Source of the DNA: JAICLL01 sp035252155
GTDB taxonomy: Bacteria; Planctomycetota; Planctomycetia; Pirellulales; JAICIG01
Direction of reading: 5' to 3'
DNA length: 17,705 nt
Assembly: GCA_035252155.1 (NCBI GenBank)
Contig: DATFDL010000566.1
Coordinates: forward strand, 1-17,705
The notes below the pieces were generated by a model. That model had not been told where the DNA came from, made no database searches, and worked only from the letters and a program-made list of their open reading frames with translations. The position numbers and the translations under genes are program-made. Positions 6,543-14,205 of the stretch are shown here, piece after piece. Within the stretch, counting starts at the first letter, position 1, and each line of letters begins with the position of its first letter.

Positions 6543-8513
6543 TTACGAGACCCGCTTTCTCGGCTGGGCGGCCGGCGGGCGCTCGGCCTTGCCAAGCAGC
6601 TCAAACAAAAAGCGGCTGGGCTGCGTGGGCCGGCTCTTGCCCCACTTGTTGCGGCTGAGGGCCAACGTCATCGTCAGTCGGTCGCGGGCCCGCGTGACGC
6701 CGACGTAACACAGCCGCCGCTCTTCATCGACCGCCGAGTCGTGATCGCCAATCGACCGATGATGCGGCAAAATGCCTTCTTCCATGCCCACCAGGTAAAC
6801 CTGCGGAAACTCCAGACCCTTGGCACTGTGCAGCGTCATCAGCACGATCGCGTTTCGGGCAAGCTGCGATTCCTTGTCTTGCTGATCTTCACGCCCCACC
6901 AGCGCCACGTCCTCCAAAAAGCCCGACAGGCTCGGCTCGTCGGCCCGTTGCTGATAGCTGGCCAGGGCATTGACCACTTCCTCGACCGAGTTCCAACGGG
7001 CAAGTTGCTCGGCCGGCTCCTTGTATTGCCGGTTGATCTCATTCTGATAAGCGATGGTGTGGACCAGCTCGCCCACCAGCTCGGCCGGCGGCCTATCGGA
7101 CAACTGCCGGCGATAACCCTCGATCAACTGCAAAAACGCCTGCACGCCTTTCACCGCCGGCTCGGGCAAACGGGCGATCGATGCCGCTTCGGGCAAAACC
7201 TCACCCAGCGGCCGGCCTTGCGTCACCGCGTGCGCCAGCAGCAGCTCGACGGCTCGCTGCCCGATGCCGCGCGGCGGCGTGTTGATGATCCGCAGCAGCG
7301 ATACTTCGTCGCGTGGGAAAGCAAGCACCCGCAGGTACGCCAGAATGTCGCGCACTTCCTTGCGGTCGAAAAACGACATGCCGCCGATCAGCACGTAAGG
7401 CAGCTTGGCCCGTCGCAGCTCTTGCTCGAAGGCCCGTGGCTGCTCGTTGGTGCGGCACAAGATGGCAAAATCGCGCGGCTGGGCGATGCGCCGGAAAATC
7501 TGCGAGCGGATTTCTTCGATCACCTGGTTGGCTTCGGTCGCCTCGTCGGGAAATTGCAGCACGCGCGGCGTTTCGCCCGGCTCGCGAAACGCCCGCAACA
7601 CTTTGCCGTGCCGGTGGCGATTGAAGGCGATCAGCCGATTGGCGATCTCCAGGATGGCGCCGCACGAGCGGTAGTTTTCCTCCAGCCGCACCACCTTGGC
7701 CTCGGGCCAATCGCGCTGGAAGCGCAAGATGTGCGTCACCTCGGCCCCGCGCCAGCCGTAGATCGACTGGTCGTCGTCGCCCACCACGCACAAGTTGCGG
7801 TGCGGCGCGGCCAGCGCCTTGACGATGCGATACTGTGCCCCGTTGGTGTCTTGATATTCGTCGATCAGCAGATGGCTGAAGCGGCCGGCCTCGGCGGCCA
7901 GGGCGTCGGGGGCCGAGGCGAACAGCTCTTCGGTGCAGAGCAGCAGATCGTCGAAATCGACCGCGCCGGCCGCCTTCAACGCCCGTTGATAACGGCGATA
8001 GGCCATCGCTGCCAAGTGCTCTTTGTCGGTGCCCGCCAGCGCCACGGCGTCAGCCGGCCGCACCGAGGCGGTCTTCCAACGGCTGATGATGTTGATCAGG
8101 TCGCTGGGCCGCAGCACTTCGCCAGGCACGCGGATATCGCGCAGGGCTGCGCGGGCCACGCTTTCTTGATCGCCGCGGTCGTAAATGGCGAACTGGGCCG
8201 GGTAGCCTAGCCGCGTAATGTGCCGCCGCAACACGCGCACGCACAGTGAGTGAAAGGTGGAGATCTCCGGCTTGCGTTGGCCTTTGCGCCGCTTGCCCAG
8301 CAACTCGGCCGCTCGTTCTTGCATTTCGCCGGCGGCCTTATTGGTAAACGTGACCGCCAAAATGCGGTCGGGCCCAACGCCATGCTTAATCAGCTCGGCG
8401 ATGCGGAAGGTCACCACGCGGGTCTTGCCCGTGCCGGCCCCCGCCAAAACCAGCAACGGCCCGGAAAGCGTGGTCACAGCATCGCGTTGAGCGGCATTGA
8501 GGTGGAGGGTCAT
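6543..8513 (-). CDS. UvrD/Rep/PcrA-type superfamily 1A DNA helicase
   Basis: This 656-residue ATP-dependent 3'-5' helicase acts in DNA repair or replication restart. All motifs are present: Q-motif/start LNAAQRDAV, Walker A GAGTGKT (25-31), motif Ia VTFTNKAAGEM (54-64), Walker B DEYQD (218-222), motif III QSIYGWRGA (249-257), motif IV EENYRS, motif V LHSAKGLEFPQVYLVGMEEG, motif VI YVGVTRARDRL. Length is nearer to Rep than to full-length PcrA/UvrD; it stops soon after motif VI and a short tail (PRKRVS), with no Tudor-like C-terminal domain. The ATG at 8513 starts the conserved region; a longer frame to 8585 would be read through a repeat. It lies 72 bases downstream of the COG2509 gene on the same strand, probably in one transcript. 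Confidence 0.93.
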   Translation of the reverse strand: MTLHLNAAQRDAVTTLSGPLLVLAGAGTGKTRVVTFRIAELIKHGVGPDRILAVTFTNKAAGEMQERAAELLGKRRKGQRKPEISTFHSLCVRVLRRHITRLGYPAQFAIYDRGDQESVARAALRDIRVPGEVLRPSDLINIISRWKTASVRPADAVALAGTDKEHLAAMAYRRYQRALKAAGAVDFDDLLLCTEELFASAPDALAAEAGRFSHLLIDEYQDTNGAQYRIVKALAAPHRNLCVVGDDDQSIYGWRGAEVTHILRFQRDWPEAKVVRLEENYRSCGAILEIANRLIAFNRHRHGKVLRAFREPGETPRVLQFPDEATEANQVIEEIRSQIFRRIAQPRDFAILCRTNEQPRAFEQELRRAKLPYVLIGGMSFFDRKEVRDILAYLRVLAFPRDEVSLLRIINTPPRGIGQRAVELLLAHAVTQGRPLGEVLPEAASIARLPEPAVKGVQAFLQLIEGYRRQLSDRPPAELVGELVHTIAYQNEINRQYKEPAEQLARWNSVEEVVNALASYQQRADEPSLSGFLEDVALVGREDQQDKESQLARNAIVLMTLHSAKGLEFPQVYLVGMEEGILPHHRSIGDHDSAVDEERRLCYVGVTRARDRLTMTLALSRNKWGKSRPTQPSRFLFELLGKAERPPAAQPRKRVS

Positions 8514-8554
8514 GGACCGAGGATGGTAGCGGCTCAACCCGACGATTGCAAACG

Positions 8555-8578
8555 TCGTAGAACGGAATTCATTCCGTT
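8555..8578 (+). repeat. GTAG-headed hairpin, type B, second copy
   Basis: CGTAG followed by AACGGAAT, TC, ATTCCGTT: a perfect 8-bp stem. Positions 8555-8576 are the exact reverse complement of 5807-5828, so the two copies face each other around hicB-hicA-helicase. It lies between the COG2509 gene and the helicase gene. Confidence 0.7.
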
Positions 8579-8585
8579 CCCTCAA

Positions 8586-10202
8586 TCACCGGAGAAGCCG
8601 ATCGAGCGGCGCATACCGGGCAACAATGGCGCGGGCCGCGCGGAGGCCGTCGAGGGCCGCGCTCACGATGCCGCCCGCATAGCCCGCTCCCTCGCCGATG
8701 GGATAAAGCCCACCCACGCCGATGCTTTCCAGCGTTTGCGGATCGCGCGGAAACCGCACGGGCGAGCTGCCGCGGGCCTCGGGACCGGTCAATGTGGCGT
8801 CACGCAGAAACTGTCCGCGCCAGCGGCGATCCAAAATCGGCAAACCTTCGTCGAGTGCCGCAAGCACTGCCGGCGGGGTCAACGAGGCCAGGTCTGCTGG
8901 CACCGCGCCGCGCGTGTAGCTCGACGGGAGCGCACTGGAGGTTCCTCTCCGGGCCAAAAAATCGGCGGCCGATTGAATAGGCAGGCGGTAGTCATCGCCG
9001 CTCAGCCGGTACGCCAGCGATTCATACTTGCGCTGTAAGTGCATGCCGGCCAGGGGGTGATCGCCGCCGAAATCGGCTGGTTCGAGCGTGATCATCAAGC
9101 CGCTGTTGGCAAAGGGCGAAGCGCGGCGCGAGAGGCTCATGCCGTTGGTGCAGAAATGCCCGGCCTCCGAGACGCTGGGAATCACCTGTCCGCCCGCGCA
9201 CATGCAAAAGCTAAATAAGTGCGCCCGGCCGCGGGCCACCAGGCTGTAATCGGCCGCCCCCAGTTTTTCTTCCAACGGCGCGGGGCCATATTGAGCGCGG
9301 TTTACTTGCTCCTGCGGCTGCTCGATGCGCACGCCGAATTGAAACGGCTTGGCGACCATCGGCACGCCGCGGGCCAGGAGCATTTCATACGTGTCACGGG
9401 CGCTGTGGCCGATGGCCAACACCAACACCGAGGCGGGCACATAGCCCGACGACGTCTGCACGCCGCGGACACGTCCCTCGGCTAGGTCCAGGTCCTCGAC
9501 ACGGCAATCGAAGCGGAGTTCGCCGCCGGCCGCCAGGATCTTTTGCCGCAGCGCCTTGACGACCGCGGGCAAACGGTTGCTGCCCAGGTGCGGCCGGGCG
9601 TCGTAAACGATTGAGGGCTTGCCTTTGCACTCGGCAAACAGTTCGAGGACGCGCCGCACCTCGGGCCCCGACGAGCGGCAGGTGAGCTTGCCGTCGCTGA
9701 ACGTGCCGGCGCCGCCTTCGCCGAACAGGTAGTTGCTTTCGGGGTTGTGCGGGCCGCCGGCGTCGAAGGCGGCCACGTCGGCGATTCGCTCGCGCACCGC
9801 ACGGCCCCGTTCGAGCACCAGCGGCCGATAACCGCCCTCCGCCAAAAAACAGGCGGCCGCCAATCCAGCCGGACCCGAGCCCACGACCACCGGCCGTTCA
9901 TCGAGCGGACGTTCGCCGCACGGTGGCATGGCAAACCGCGGCTCGTCGTAAAGTTCGACGGCCACAGGCGACCGCCGCCGCCCCGCCCGAGCCACCAACC
10001 GCCCCTCGTCTTCGCCCACCGCCACCTCGGCCGTATAGATGAACTTCAGGTCGTGCTTGTCGCGCGTATCGAGACTCTTGCGCAGGATGCGCCAGCGGCG
10101 GATTTCGTCGGCGCGGATGTCGAGCGCCCCGGCCAACCGTTCGGGCAACGCCAGCTCTGATTCATCGATTCCCAATTGGATATTCGAAAGGCGGATCGGC
10201 AT
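8586..10202 (-). CDS. FAD-dependent oxidoreductase of COG2509 type
   Basis: This 538-residue flavoprotein belongs to the 'uncharacterised FAD-dependent dehydrogenase' group. Residues 1-90 are the typical N-terminal domain (IRRWRILRKSLDTRDKHDLK then FIYTAEV). The FAD-binding Rossmann motif is VVVGSGPAGLAAACFLAEGG (105-124), with LERG (130-133) contacting the ribose. Family-specific segments follow: NPESNYLFGEGGAGTFSDGK (153-172), RPHLGSNRLPAVVKALRQKI, FSFCMCAGGQVIPS, HFCTNGMS, and the C-terminal GLYPIGEGAGYAGGIVSAAL that completes the FAD site. The physiological substrate is not known for the family. The start MPIRLSNIQL gives the full N-terminal domain; no strong ribosome-binding site is visible. 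It diverges from pyrF across 54 bases. Confidence 0.9.
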   Translation of the reverse strand: MPIRLSNIQLGIDESELALPERLAGALDIRADEIRRWRILRKSLDTRDKHDLKFIYTAEVAVGEDEGRLVARAGRRRSPVAVELYDEPRFAMPPCGERPLDERPVVVGSGPAGLAAACFLAEGGYRPLVLERGRAVRERIADVAAFDAGGPHNPESNYLFGEGGAGTFSDGKLTCRSSGPEVRRVLELFAECKGKPSIVYDARPHLGSNRLPAVVKALRQKILAAGGELRFDCRVEDLDLAEGRVRGVQTSSGYVPASVLVLAIGHSARDTYEMLLARGVPMVAKPFQFGVRIEQPQEQVNRAQYGPAPLEEKLGAADYSLVARGRAHLFSFCMCAGGQVIPSVSEAGHFCTNGMSLSRRASPFANSGLMITLEPADFGGDHPLAGMHLQRKYESLAYRLSGDDYRLPIQSAADFLARRGTSSALPSSYTRGAVPADLASLTPPAVLAALDEGLPILDRRWRGQFLRDATLTGPEARGSSPVRFPRDPQTLESIGVGGLYPIGEGAGYAGGIVSAALDGLRAARAIVARYAPLDRLLR

Positions 10203-10256
10203 CGAGGTATTTTACTGTCTTGTCAGCGGGCGGTCTCTCGGCAACATTAGATTGCC

Positions 10257-11177
10257 ATGAGCAGCAGCAACTTTTCAGATCGCCTGGCAGCGGTGGTACG
10301 GCGATGTAAATGCCCGGTTGTCGTCGGCCTCGATCCGCGCTGGCAGCAACTGCCCGAACCGTTGACAAAGGGCGTCGACCCGGGCAACCGACAGGCGATG
10401 GCCCAAGTCTATGCGCGCTTCTGCCGCGAGATTGTCGATGTCGTCGCCCCGCTGGTGCCGGCTGTGAAACCGCAAGCTGCGTTTTTTGAGCAGCTCGGCC
10501 CGCCGGGAATGACCGCGCTGCACGCGATCGTAGCCTACGCGCGACAAAAAGGGCTGCTAGTCATTTTCGACGGTAAGCGAAACGACATTGGTTCCACAGC
10601 CGAGGCCTACGCCGACGGCTTTTTGGGCGAAGACAGCGCGTGGCAAGCCGATGCTTTGACCGTCAGCCCCTACTTGGGCGGCGATAGCGTGCAGCCTTTT
10701 GTCGAGATCGCCACGAAGCGCGGCGCCGGTATCTTCGTGCTGGTTAAAACTTCCAACCCCGGGGGCGGCCGGTTTCAAGATCTGCTGGCGGAGGGGCGAC
10801 CGCTCTATCGCCACGTCGCTGAAGAGGTTGAAAAGCTGGCCCACGCGACTGTCGCACCGTGCGGCTATGGCGCGGTAGGCGCGGTGGTTGGCGCCACATA
10901 TCCGGAGCAGCTTCGCGAGTTGCGGGCGGCCATGCCGCATGCCTGGTTGTTGGTGCCCGGCTACGGCAGTCAAGGCGCAACCGCCCGCGACGTAGCCGGC
11001 GCGTTCGGCGCCGCCGGGCTGGGGGCGGTGGTCAACAATTCGCGGGGCATCATCTTCGCTCATGCGCGACGCGAGTACCAGCAATTCGGCGCCGCCCGAT
11101 GGCAAGAAGCCGTGGCCGCCGCCACGCGCGACATGATCGATCAATTATGCAGCGCGACATCAGCCGGCAAGCTCTGA
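10257..11177 (+). CDS. pyrF: Orotidine 5'-phosphate decarboxylase (type 2 family)
   Basis: This enzyme converts OMP to UMP, the last step of pyrimidine synthesis. The 306-residue length and motifs fit the longer, type 2 PyrF family found in actinobacteria and planctomycetes. The substrate-binding start is VVVGLDPRWQQLP (21-33); KPQAAFFEQLG (71-81) and the catalytic FDGKRNDIGSTAEAYA (D105, K107, D110) follow; DALTVSPYLGGDSVQPF, FVLVKTSNPG and VPGYGSQGAT form the rest of the phosphate site; VNNSRGIIFA closes the barrel. The ATG at 10257 is the first available and has no obvious ribosome-binding site. A remnant of another gene follows in the same frame beyond its TGA. Confidence 0.95.
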   Translation: MSSSNFSDRLAAVVRRCKCPVVVGLDPRWQQLPEPLTKGVDPGNRQAMAQVYARFCREIVDVVAPLVPAVKPQAAFFEQLGPPGMTALHAIVAYARQKGLLVIFDGKRNDIGSTAEAYADGFLGEDSAWQADALTVSPYLGGDSVQPFVEIATKRGAGIFVLVKTSNPGGGRFQDLLAEGRPLYRHVAEEVEKLAHATVAPCGYGAVGAVVGATYPEQLRELRAAMPHAWLLVPGYGSQGATARDVAGAFGAAGLGAVVNNSRGIIFAHARREYQQFGAARWQEAVAAATRDMIDQLCSATSAGKL

Positions 11178-11243
11178 AATGCGCACGTTTGCCTCACTTC
11201 AGAATGCCGCGGCGATTTCGCTGGAGCGGCGTCACCCCCGCGC

Positions 11244-11396
11244 CGCTGGGCCGTGGGCGTGACCGACTTGGGCGACGGCAAGACGTTGGTGGTCTCGCGC
11301 GGTCTAGGCATGGAGCGCGGCCCCGCCCCTCGGCTGCGGTTTCTCTGCCGGCCCGAGCTGGTGTTTGTCGAGCTCGTGCCCGAGAACAGCCGATAG
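11244..11396 (+). pseudogene. C-terminal remnant of a YkuE/YaeI-like metallophosphoesterase
   Basis: The frame from 11244 to the TAG at 11394-11396 reads RWAVGVTDLGDGKTLVVSRG, then LGMERGPAPRLRFLCRPELV, then FVELVPENSR. The run 'V-S-R-G-L-G...PRLRFLCRPE...' is the characteristic C-terminal end of membrane-associated calcineurin-like phosphoesterases. None of the metal-binding motifs (GDxVD, GNHE, GHTHGGQ) is present upstream, and pyrF ends at 11177, so only about the last 50 residues survive. The frame is open back to the pyrF stop, but that stretch shows no family match. Identification is from motif memory alone. Confidence 0.55.
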
Positions 11397-11406
11397 CCCA
11401 TCGATG

Positions 11407-11475
11407 ACACCAACCCGAAGCGCCATTGAGGAAGCGTCGTTTGCGCGGGCACCCGCTGGCGCTTCGGATTGGTGT
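11407..11475. repeat. Inverted repeat with 19-base arms
   Basis: The left arm (11407-11425, ACACCAACCCGAAGCGCCA) and right arm (11457-11475, TGGCGCTTCGGATTGGTGT) are complementary at 18 of 19 positions, separated by 31 bases. The 387 bases between pyrF and the next gene contain this, the phosphoesterase remnant and a possible promoter. It has no GTAG head, so it is a different kind of element. It might be a small non-autonomous mobile repeat or a 3' hairpin. Confidence 0.6.
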
Positions 11476-11498
11476 TTCAGATCGGTCGCATCCACGCG

Positions 11499-11525
11499 TT
11501 GCCGGGCCACAGAAACTCGTATAAA
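11499..11525 (+). promoter_or_regulatory. Possible promoter of the duplicated membrane protein gene
   Basis: TTGCCG (11499-11504), a 15-base spacer and TATAAA (11520-11525, continuing AAT) lie 40 bases upstream of the proposed TTG start. The spacer is short and the -35 weak, so this is tentative. Confidence 0.25.
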
Positions 11526-11564
11526 ATTCTTGAATCGCTGAGTCCCTGAATTGTCTCGCAACGA

Positions 11565-13049
11565 TTGACCAGACCGATCCTGATTAGCGGAGAAACACCG
11601 CCTTGGCGCGGCCAGCAACGGCTTGCCTGCTGGGCGATGGTGGTAGTTGGAGTGGTCGTCGCGTTGATTCCGCGCGGGGATCCGCCCATCGGCGGAATCA
11701 TCACGATCGTTGGCGTCGTTCTTTGCATCGGTCTCGAGCTTCACGGCCTGCGGCTTCGCCAGAAGCGGTGTTGGCTGACAATTGAAGAAAACGGTTTTGT
11801 GATCTCCCGCGGCGAGGACCGCCGTTGGTTCGAAGACCGGCATGTCACCGCATTAGCATGTTCACATCACTCGTTGATGTCCAACGGAACTCCCAGCGGC
11901 ACGCTACGGCGATTTCAGGTCTGGCTAATGGACGAGTCGCGTCCCTTGGTAATGGAGAACGCGCTCGCGCTGGATGCTATCGATCCGTTGGCGGAATTCA
12001 TCAGTCGGCTCATGGACGGCGCAATGGAGCGGGCGCGGCAAACCATCCGCGACGGCGGAACCCTCAGCGGAGCGGGTTGGCGACTCGATGCCTTGGAGCT
12101 CACGCCGCGGGGTCAGCGCCCGATTGCCATTTCGGACCTGTCCGCCGTGGGTGAATACGACGGTCGCATCTGTGTCTGGCGACGGGGACATCCGAAGGCA
12201 ATCTTTAAGACTCCATCCGATAGCCGTAACTCAATTGTTTTGCTGACACTGCTGCAGGCGTGGCTGAAGGAGCGCACGCCGGTCGCCGTTCACGAGTCGC
12301 GCGACCGAGAGAGCTTGGGGCGACTTTTGTTTCAGCGCCGCGTCGGCTACATTCTCCCGAGCATTTTGCTGATCATCGGCGCTGCCATCCAGGGCGCGGG
12401 GCTCTTTTTTCCCGACCCATTCATGTTCGCAGTTCCAGCCGCCGTGTTCGCTGGCGTCGGGCTTTGCATGTTGTTAGGCGGGGGAAGAACTTTCCGCTGC
12501 CACGAACGTGGCGTGCTTTGCCGGGGCGTTATGATGAAGCGCGCACTTCTCTATTCCGACATGGCCGCGTTGACCTACGCCGAAACGCAGCTTTTCCGCA
12601 AGGGCGCCTATGTAGGTACAAAAGTTGAGCTGGTGATCATCCCTTCGCCCGGCAGTGACGGTAGACCGATTGAGTTCTGGATTACGCGGAATCGCGGAGA
12701 TTCCGAATTGGACAAACTCCGCGACTTTGCCTCCGTGGTGATCGCCCGACAAATGGCGGATTGCTTAATGACCGATGGCGAAGTGTCGTGGACCGACGGG
12801 ATCAGATTACGACTGGATGGCTTTGAATACCGCGCCGCGCTGGTCGTCGGAAGAAAAAAGCCCGTGTTGATTCCCTATGCGAGTTGTGAGCGGCTTGAGC
12901 TGACCAAAGGGGTATTCAAGATTTTTGCGGCTGGCGACGATCAACCTGTGATCACCGAAAAGACGAGCGCCCACAATTTTTACCCTGGCTATTTCCTGCT
13001 GCTCGAAAAGTTCGGCCGGCTACCCATGATGGCTCAGCTCCATCCATAA
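11565..13049 (+). CDS. Membrane protein of unknown function with two similar halves
   Basis: The 494-residue protein has four predicted membrane segments in two pairs: about 22-36 and 43-60, then 260-281 and 286-305. Each pair is followed by roughly 200 soluble residues. The soluble parts look alike: RARQTIRDGGTLSGAGWRLD (156-175) then RPIAISDLSAV, against IARQMADCLMTDGEVSWTDG (393-412) then IRLRLDGFEYR and KPVLIPYASCERLEL. Each also has an earlier strand-rich section (GFVISRGEDRRWFEDRHVTA; GVLCRGVMMKRALLYSDMAA) that resembles PH-like domains of bacterial membrane proteins. The start is a TTG at 11565; the frame opens only five codons earlier (stop at 11547), and the next ATG would begin inside the first membrane segment. 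No ribosome-binding site is clear. The 3' end overlaps the radical SAM gene by 16 bases, tail to tail. No family was recognised. Confidence 0.75.
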   Translation: MTRPILISGETPPWRGQQRLACWAMVVVGVVVALIPRGDPPIGGIITIVGVVLCIGLELHGLRLRQKRCWLTIEENGFVISRGEDRRWFEDRHVTALACSHHSLMSNGTPSGTLRRFQVWLMDESRPLVMENALALDAIDPLAEFISRLMDGAMERARQTIRDGGTLSGAGWRLDALELTPRGQRPIAISDLSAVGEYDGRICVWRRGHPKAIFKTPSDSRNSIVLLTLLQAWLKERTPVAVHESRDRESLGRLLFQRRVGYILPSILLIIGAAIQGAGLFFPDPFMFAVPAAVFAGVGLCMLLGGGRTFRCHERGVLCRGVMMKRALLYSDMAALTYAETQLFRKGAYVGTKVELVIIPSPGSDGRPIEFWITRNRGDSELDKLRDFASVVIARQMADCLMTDGEVSWTDGIRLRLDGFEYRAALVVGRKKPVLIPYASCERLELTKGVFKIFAAGDDQPVITEKTSAHNFYPGYFLLLEKFGRLPMMAQLHP

Positions 13050-13927
13050 TATGCCGCTGTCGCCAGACCCGTTCGCCGCCGCACCAGTACGGCCAGCGCG
13101 TCGGCCTCGGCGTCCGTCATCGGCGTCACAAAACCTTCGGCGGGCGGCCGGGCGACGGTGTAAATCTGCACGAGCTTCAGTTGCCCGCCGGCGGCGGTGA
13201 TCTCGTTCAGACGATCGCAAAACGCCGCTTGCTCGGCTGTGGGTGGCGGCTCGCCGGCAATCCGCATGAAAAGAGCCTGAATCACCAAAGGCCGAATCCG
13301 GGCCGCCGCCGTGATGTTGTCGAGGATCAAGCGAAATGGAATCGTCGTTCGCTCGACGAGCCGGTAATAATCTTCGGTGCCCGCTTCGAGCTTGGCCCAG
13401 ATCTCGCCCTGATTCTCGTCGAGAATCTTCAGCCCACGGGCCACGGCCGGCCGATGAAATCGGCTGGCGTTGGTGATCAGCACCATTTTTACAGCGTCGA
13501 GATGATGTCGGCGCTTTACCTTGGCGCAGGCGGCCACGATGCGGTCGAAGTTGCGAAACGTGGTCGGTTCGCCATCGCCGCTGAAGGCGATGTCGTTGAG
13601 TCGCCGCAAGTGCTCGGGCGTGGCCGCGAACTTTTCATCCAGAAAAAGCTCGCCGGAGGTGACCAGCGCGAGCATGGCGTCAAGCTCGGCCAATAACTGG
13701 TCTTGTTCGACGAAGCGCGTCTCGCTCTGCGAAACGCGATTGACCTGGCAATAGATGCAGTCGAAGTTGCAGACCTTGTCGGGGTTGAGGTTGATGCCCA
13801 CCGACACCCCGCCCGAACGGCGGCTGAGCACAGGATAAACAAAGCGGTTCTCCGCGAAATGCCGCGGGTGCGCGCGGAACAGCGGTAACGAGGTCGAAGC
13901 CGAGTTGGAAGCCGCTGGCGGGTTCAT
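13034..13927 (-). CDS. Radical SAM protein of COG0731 type
   Basis: The 297-residue protein has the radical SAM cluster motif CNFDCIYC (C53, C57, C60), preceded by GVSVGINLNPDKV, and a GGE-like SGDGEPT that contacts S-adenosylmethionine. LKILDENQGEIWAKLEAGTE and the C-terminal KLVQIYTVARPPAEGFVTP fit the COG0731 group, which includes wyosine-related enzymes but whose bacterial members are mostly uncharacterised. The start is the ATG at 13927; a TTG three codons upstream is possible, and neither has a good ribosome-binding site. A GTAG-headed repeat lies just upstream. The last 16 bases overlap the convergent membrane protein gene. Confidence 0.88.
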   Translation of the reverse strand: MNPPAASNSASTSLPLFRAHPRHFAENRFVYPVLSRRSGGVSVGINLNPDKVCNFDCIYCQVNRVSQSETRFVEQDQLLAELDAMLALVTSGELFLDEKFAATPEHLRRLNDIAFSGDGEPTTFRNFDRIVAACAKVKRRHHLDAVKMVLITNASRFHRPAVARGLKILDENQGEIWAKLEAGTEDYYRLVERTTIPFRLILDNITAAARIRPLVIQALFMRIAGEPPPTAEQAAFCDRLNEITAAGGQLKLVQIYTVARPPAEGFVTPMTDAEADALAVLVRRRTGLATAAYYGWS

Positions 13928-13950
13928 GTCAGCCAATGGTCAACCGCGTT

Positions 13951-13974
13951 CGTAGGATGGCCTTTCAGGCCGTC
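13951..13974 (+). repeat. GTAG-headed hairpin, type C
   Basis: CGTAG followed by GATGGCC, loop TTTCA, GGCCGTC. It lies upstream of the radical SAM gene and is related in sequence (not exact) to 17671-17693 in reverse. Confidence 0.6.
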
Positions 13975-14012
13975 GAGGCATGCCATAACGCCTGGAAGAT
14001 CATCTTCTCAAT

Positions 14013-14018
14013 ATTATA
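14013..14018 (-). promoter_or_regulatory. Possible -10 box upstream of the radical SAM gene
   Basis: A perfect TATAAT on the minus strand sits in a short AT-rich patch about 85 bases before the radical SAM start. No matching -35 is visible, and the transcript would include the type C repeat in its leader. Confidence 0.25.
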
Positions 14019-14039
14019 TCGGACCGCAATGCGGATGGA

Positions 14040-14144
14040 CGTAGGGTGGGACGAGCTTGCGAGTCCCACCGCTTGGAGCGGCGCGACGCAACCATGGGCC
14101 GATGCCGCCAATGGTGGGACCCGTTTCACTCGGCCCACCCTACG
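14040..14144. repeat. Head-to-head pair of GTAG-headed hairpins, type D (BIME-like)
   Basis: The left copy (14040-14070, plus) is CGTAG then GGTGGGAC, a 10-base loop, GTCCCACC. The right copy (14113-14144) is the same element inverted, ending CCCACCCTACG. The outer 11 bases of the two copies are perfectly complementary, so the whole 105-base unit can also fold on itself. Together with a type C copy it fills most of the 278 bases between the radical SAM gene and the 93-residue gene. Confidence 0.7.
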
Positions 14145-14205
14145 CCGCAAGACAACCATCGGCAGCGCGCTGCCGATCACCCCCCATGTGGTGACCAAAG
14201 GCCGA

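Noticed and set aside
6342..8210. 622-residue plus-strand ORF
   Set aside because: Lies antisense to the helicase, whose full set of motifs is on the minus strand; its composition (His, Arg, Gln, Gly rich) is typical of a GC-rich shadow frame.
8250..9038. 262-residue plus-strand ORF
   Set aside because: Runs antisense across the end of the COG2509 gene and the start of the helicase gene; no motif.
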